From JALZHR01 sp036389695 (GTDB taxonomy: Bacteria; Acidobacteriota; Blastocatellia; Pyrinomonadales; Pyrinomonadaceae): 5,379 bases of DNA. The DNA lies in contig DASVWG010000171.1 of the NCBI GenBank assembly GCA_036389695.1, forward strand, positions 1 to 5,379. Reading direction: 5' to 3'. Position 1 is the first letter of the stretch. The number at the start of each line of letters is the position of its first letter. Positions 5,145 through 5,379 of this stretch are shown here, one piece after another. Made by a program: the position numbers and the translations under genes. Under the pieces are notes generated by a model. The model had not been told where the DNA came from, made no database searches, and saw only the letters and a program-made list of their open reading frames with translations.

Positions 5145-5379
5145 CTAACTCCCGCGATAAGTCGAATATCCGAACGGGCTTAGAAGCAGCGGCACGTGAT
5201 AATGCTGCGCCGCGTCGCGCACCGTGAAAGCAACCGTCGCCTGCGGATAGAAGCCTTCCATTTGCCGCGCGGCAAAATAAGCTCCGGTTTCAAAAGTCAG
5301 GCGATAATTTCCCGCCGCGAAATCAGCGTCCGCATCGAGCAAATCGCGCAGCCGTCCGTCGTCGTCGGTCGCGCCTTTG
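5145..5379 (-). CDS. uraH: 5-hydroxyisourate hydrolase, 3' part (5' end outside window)
   Basis: Transthyretin-like enzyme that hydrolyses 5-hydroxyisourate, the product of urate oxidase, to OHCU. The frame is open to the right edge, so only the last 77 residues are visible; about 35-40 should be missing given the usual 110-120. Visible marks: DGRLRDLL near the edge, AGNYRLTFETGAYF, an F-Y-P motif, and the C-terminal HYHVPLLLSPFGYSTYRGS. The terminal YRGS tetrapeptide and the nearby His distinguish the hydrolase from true transthyretin. Stop is TAG at 5145. The longest ATG/TTG-initiated frame inside the window (from 5342) is not the real start, since the conserved DGR segment lies upstream of it. 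Urate oxidase follows on the same strand; pucM and hiuH are other names for this gene. Confidence 0.95.
   Translation of the reverse strand, partial: KGATDDDGRLRDLLDADADFAAGNYRLTFETGAYFAARQMEGFYPQATVAFTVRDAAQHYHVPLLLSPFGYSTYRGS

Overview
The window is about 5.4 kb of a moderately GC-rich bacterial chromosome (GC by eye near 55 %). All real genes lie on the minus strand, so transcription runs from high to low coordinates. The gene types point to a soil or environmental bacterium. A secreted S46 dipeptidyl-peptidase, an uncharacterised CitE/HpcH-like aldolase-fold protein, bacterial urate oxidase and long GC-rich intergenic palindromes together fit Acidobacteriota (Blastocatellia / Pyrinomonadaceae-like). 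This placement is inference, because no marker gene is present.

Layout in transcription order: (1) the 3' part of a 5-hydroxyisourate hydrolase gene, running off the right edge (5145 to 5379); (2) a 104-bp inverted repeat (5031-5135); (3) a complete urate oxidase gene (4157-5002); (4) a 140-bp inverted repeat (3994-4133) with a chain of small hairpins in its spacer; (5) a 444-residue CitE/HpcH-like TIM-barrel protein of unknown function (2595-3929); (6) a 50-codon membrane-protein gene with a strong ribosome binding site (2333-2485), easily missed because a longer overlapping frame hides it; (7) a 108-bp inverted repeat built from 7-bp units (2210-2317); (8) a complete secreted S46 dipeptidyl-peptidase gene (43-2118); (9) at the left edge (1-32), a fragment related to the repeat at 5031-5135.

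The right half is a purine-catabolism block. Urate oxidase makes 5-hydroxyisourate, the hydrolase converts it to OHCU, and the next step (OHCU decarboxylase) is not in the window. The CitE-like protein follows on the same strand. It has the acid, arginine and His-Pro-x-Gln signatures of enzymes that make or break C-C bonds, so it may handle a ureide-derived carbon unit such as glyoxylate; this is a hypothesis. The small membrane protein and the peptidase have their own ribosome binding sites and no evident link to purines.

The most notable non-coding feature is that three of the four gaps between genes hold a long, almost perfect inverted repeat. In two of them each arm is itself hairpin-forming and starts with GTAG. 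That is the layout of REP units paired as a BIME, which REP-associated tyrosine transposases are known to recognise. No transposase gene is present here.
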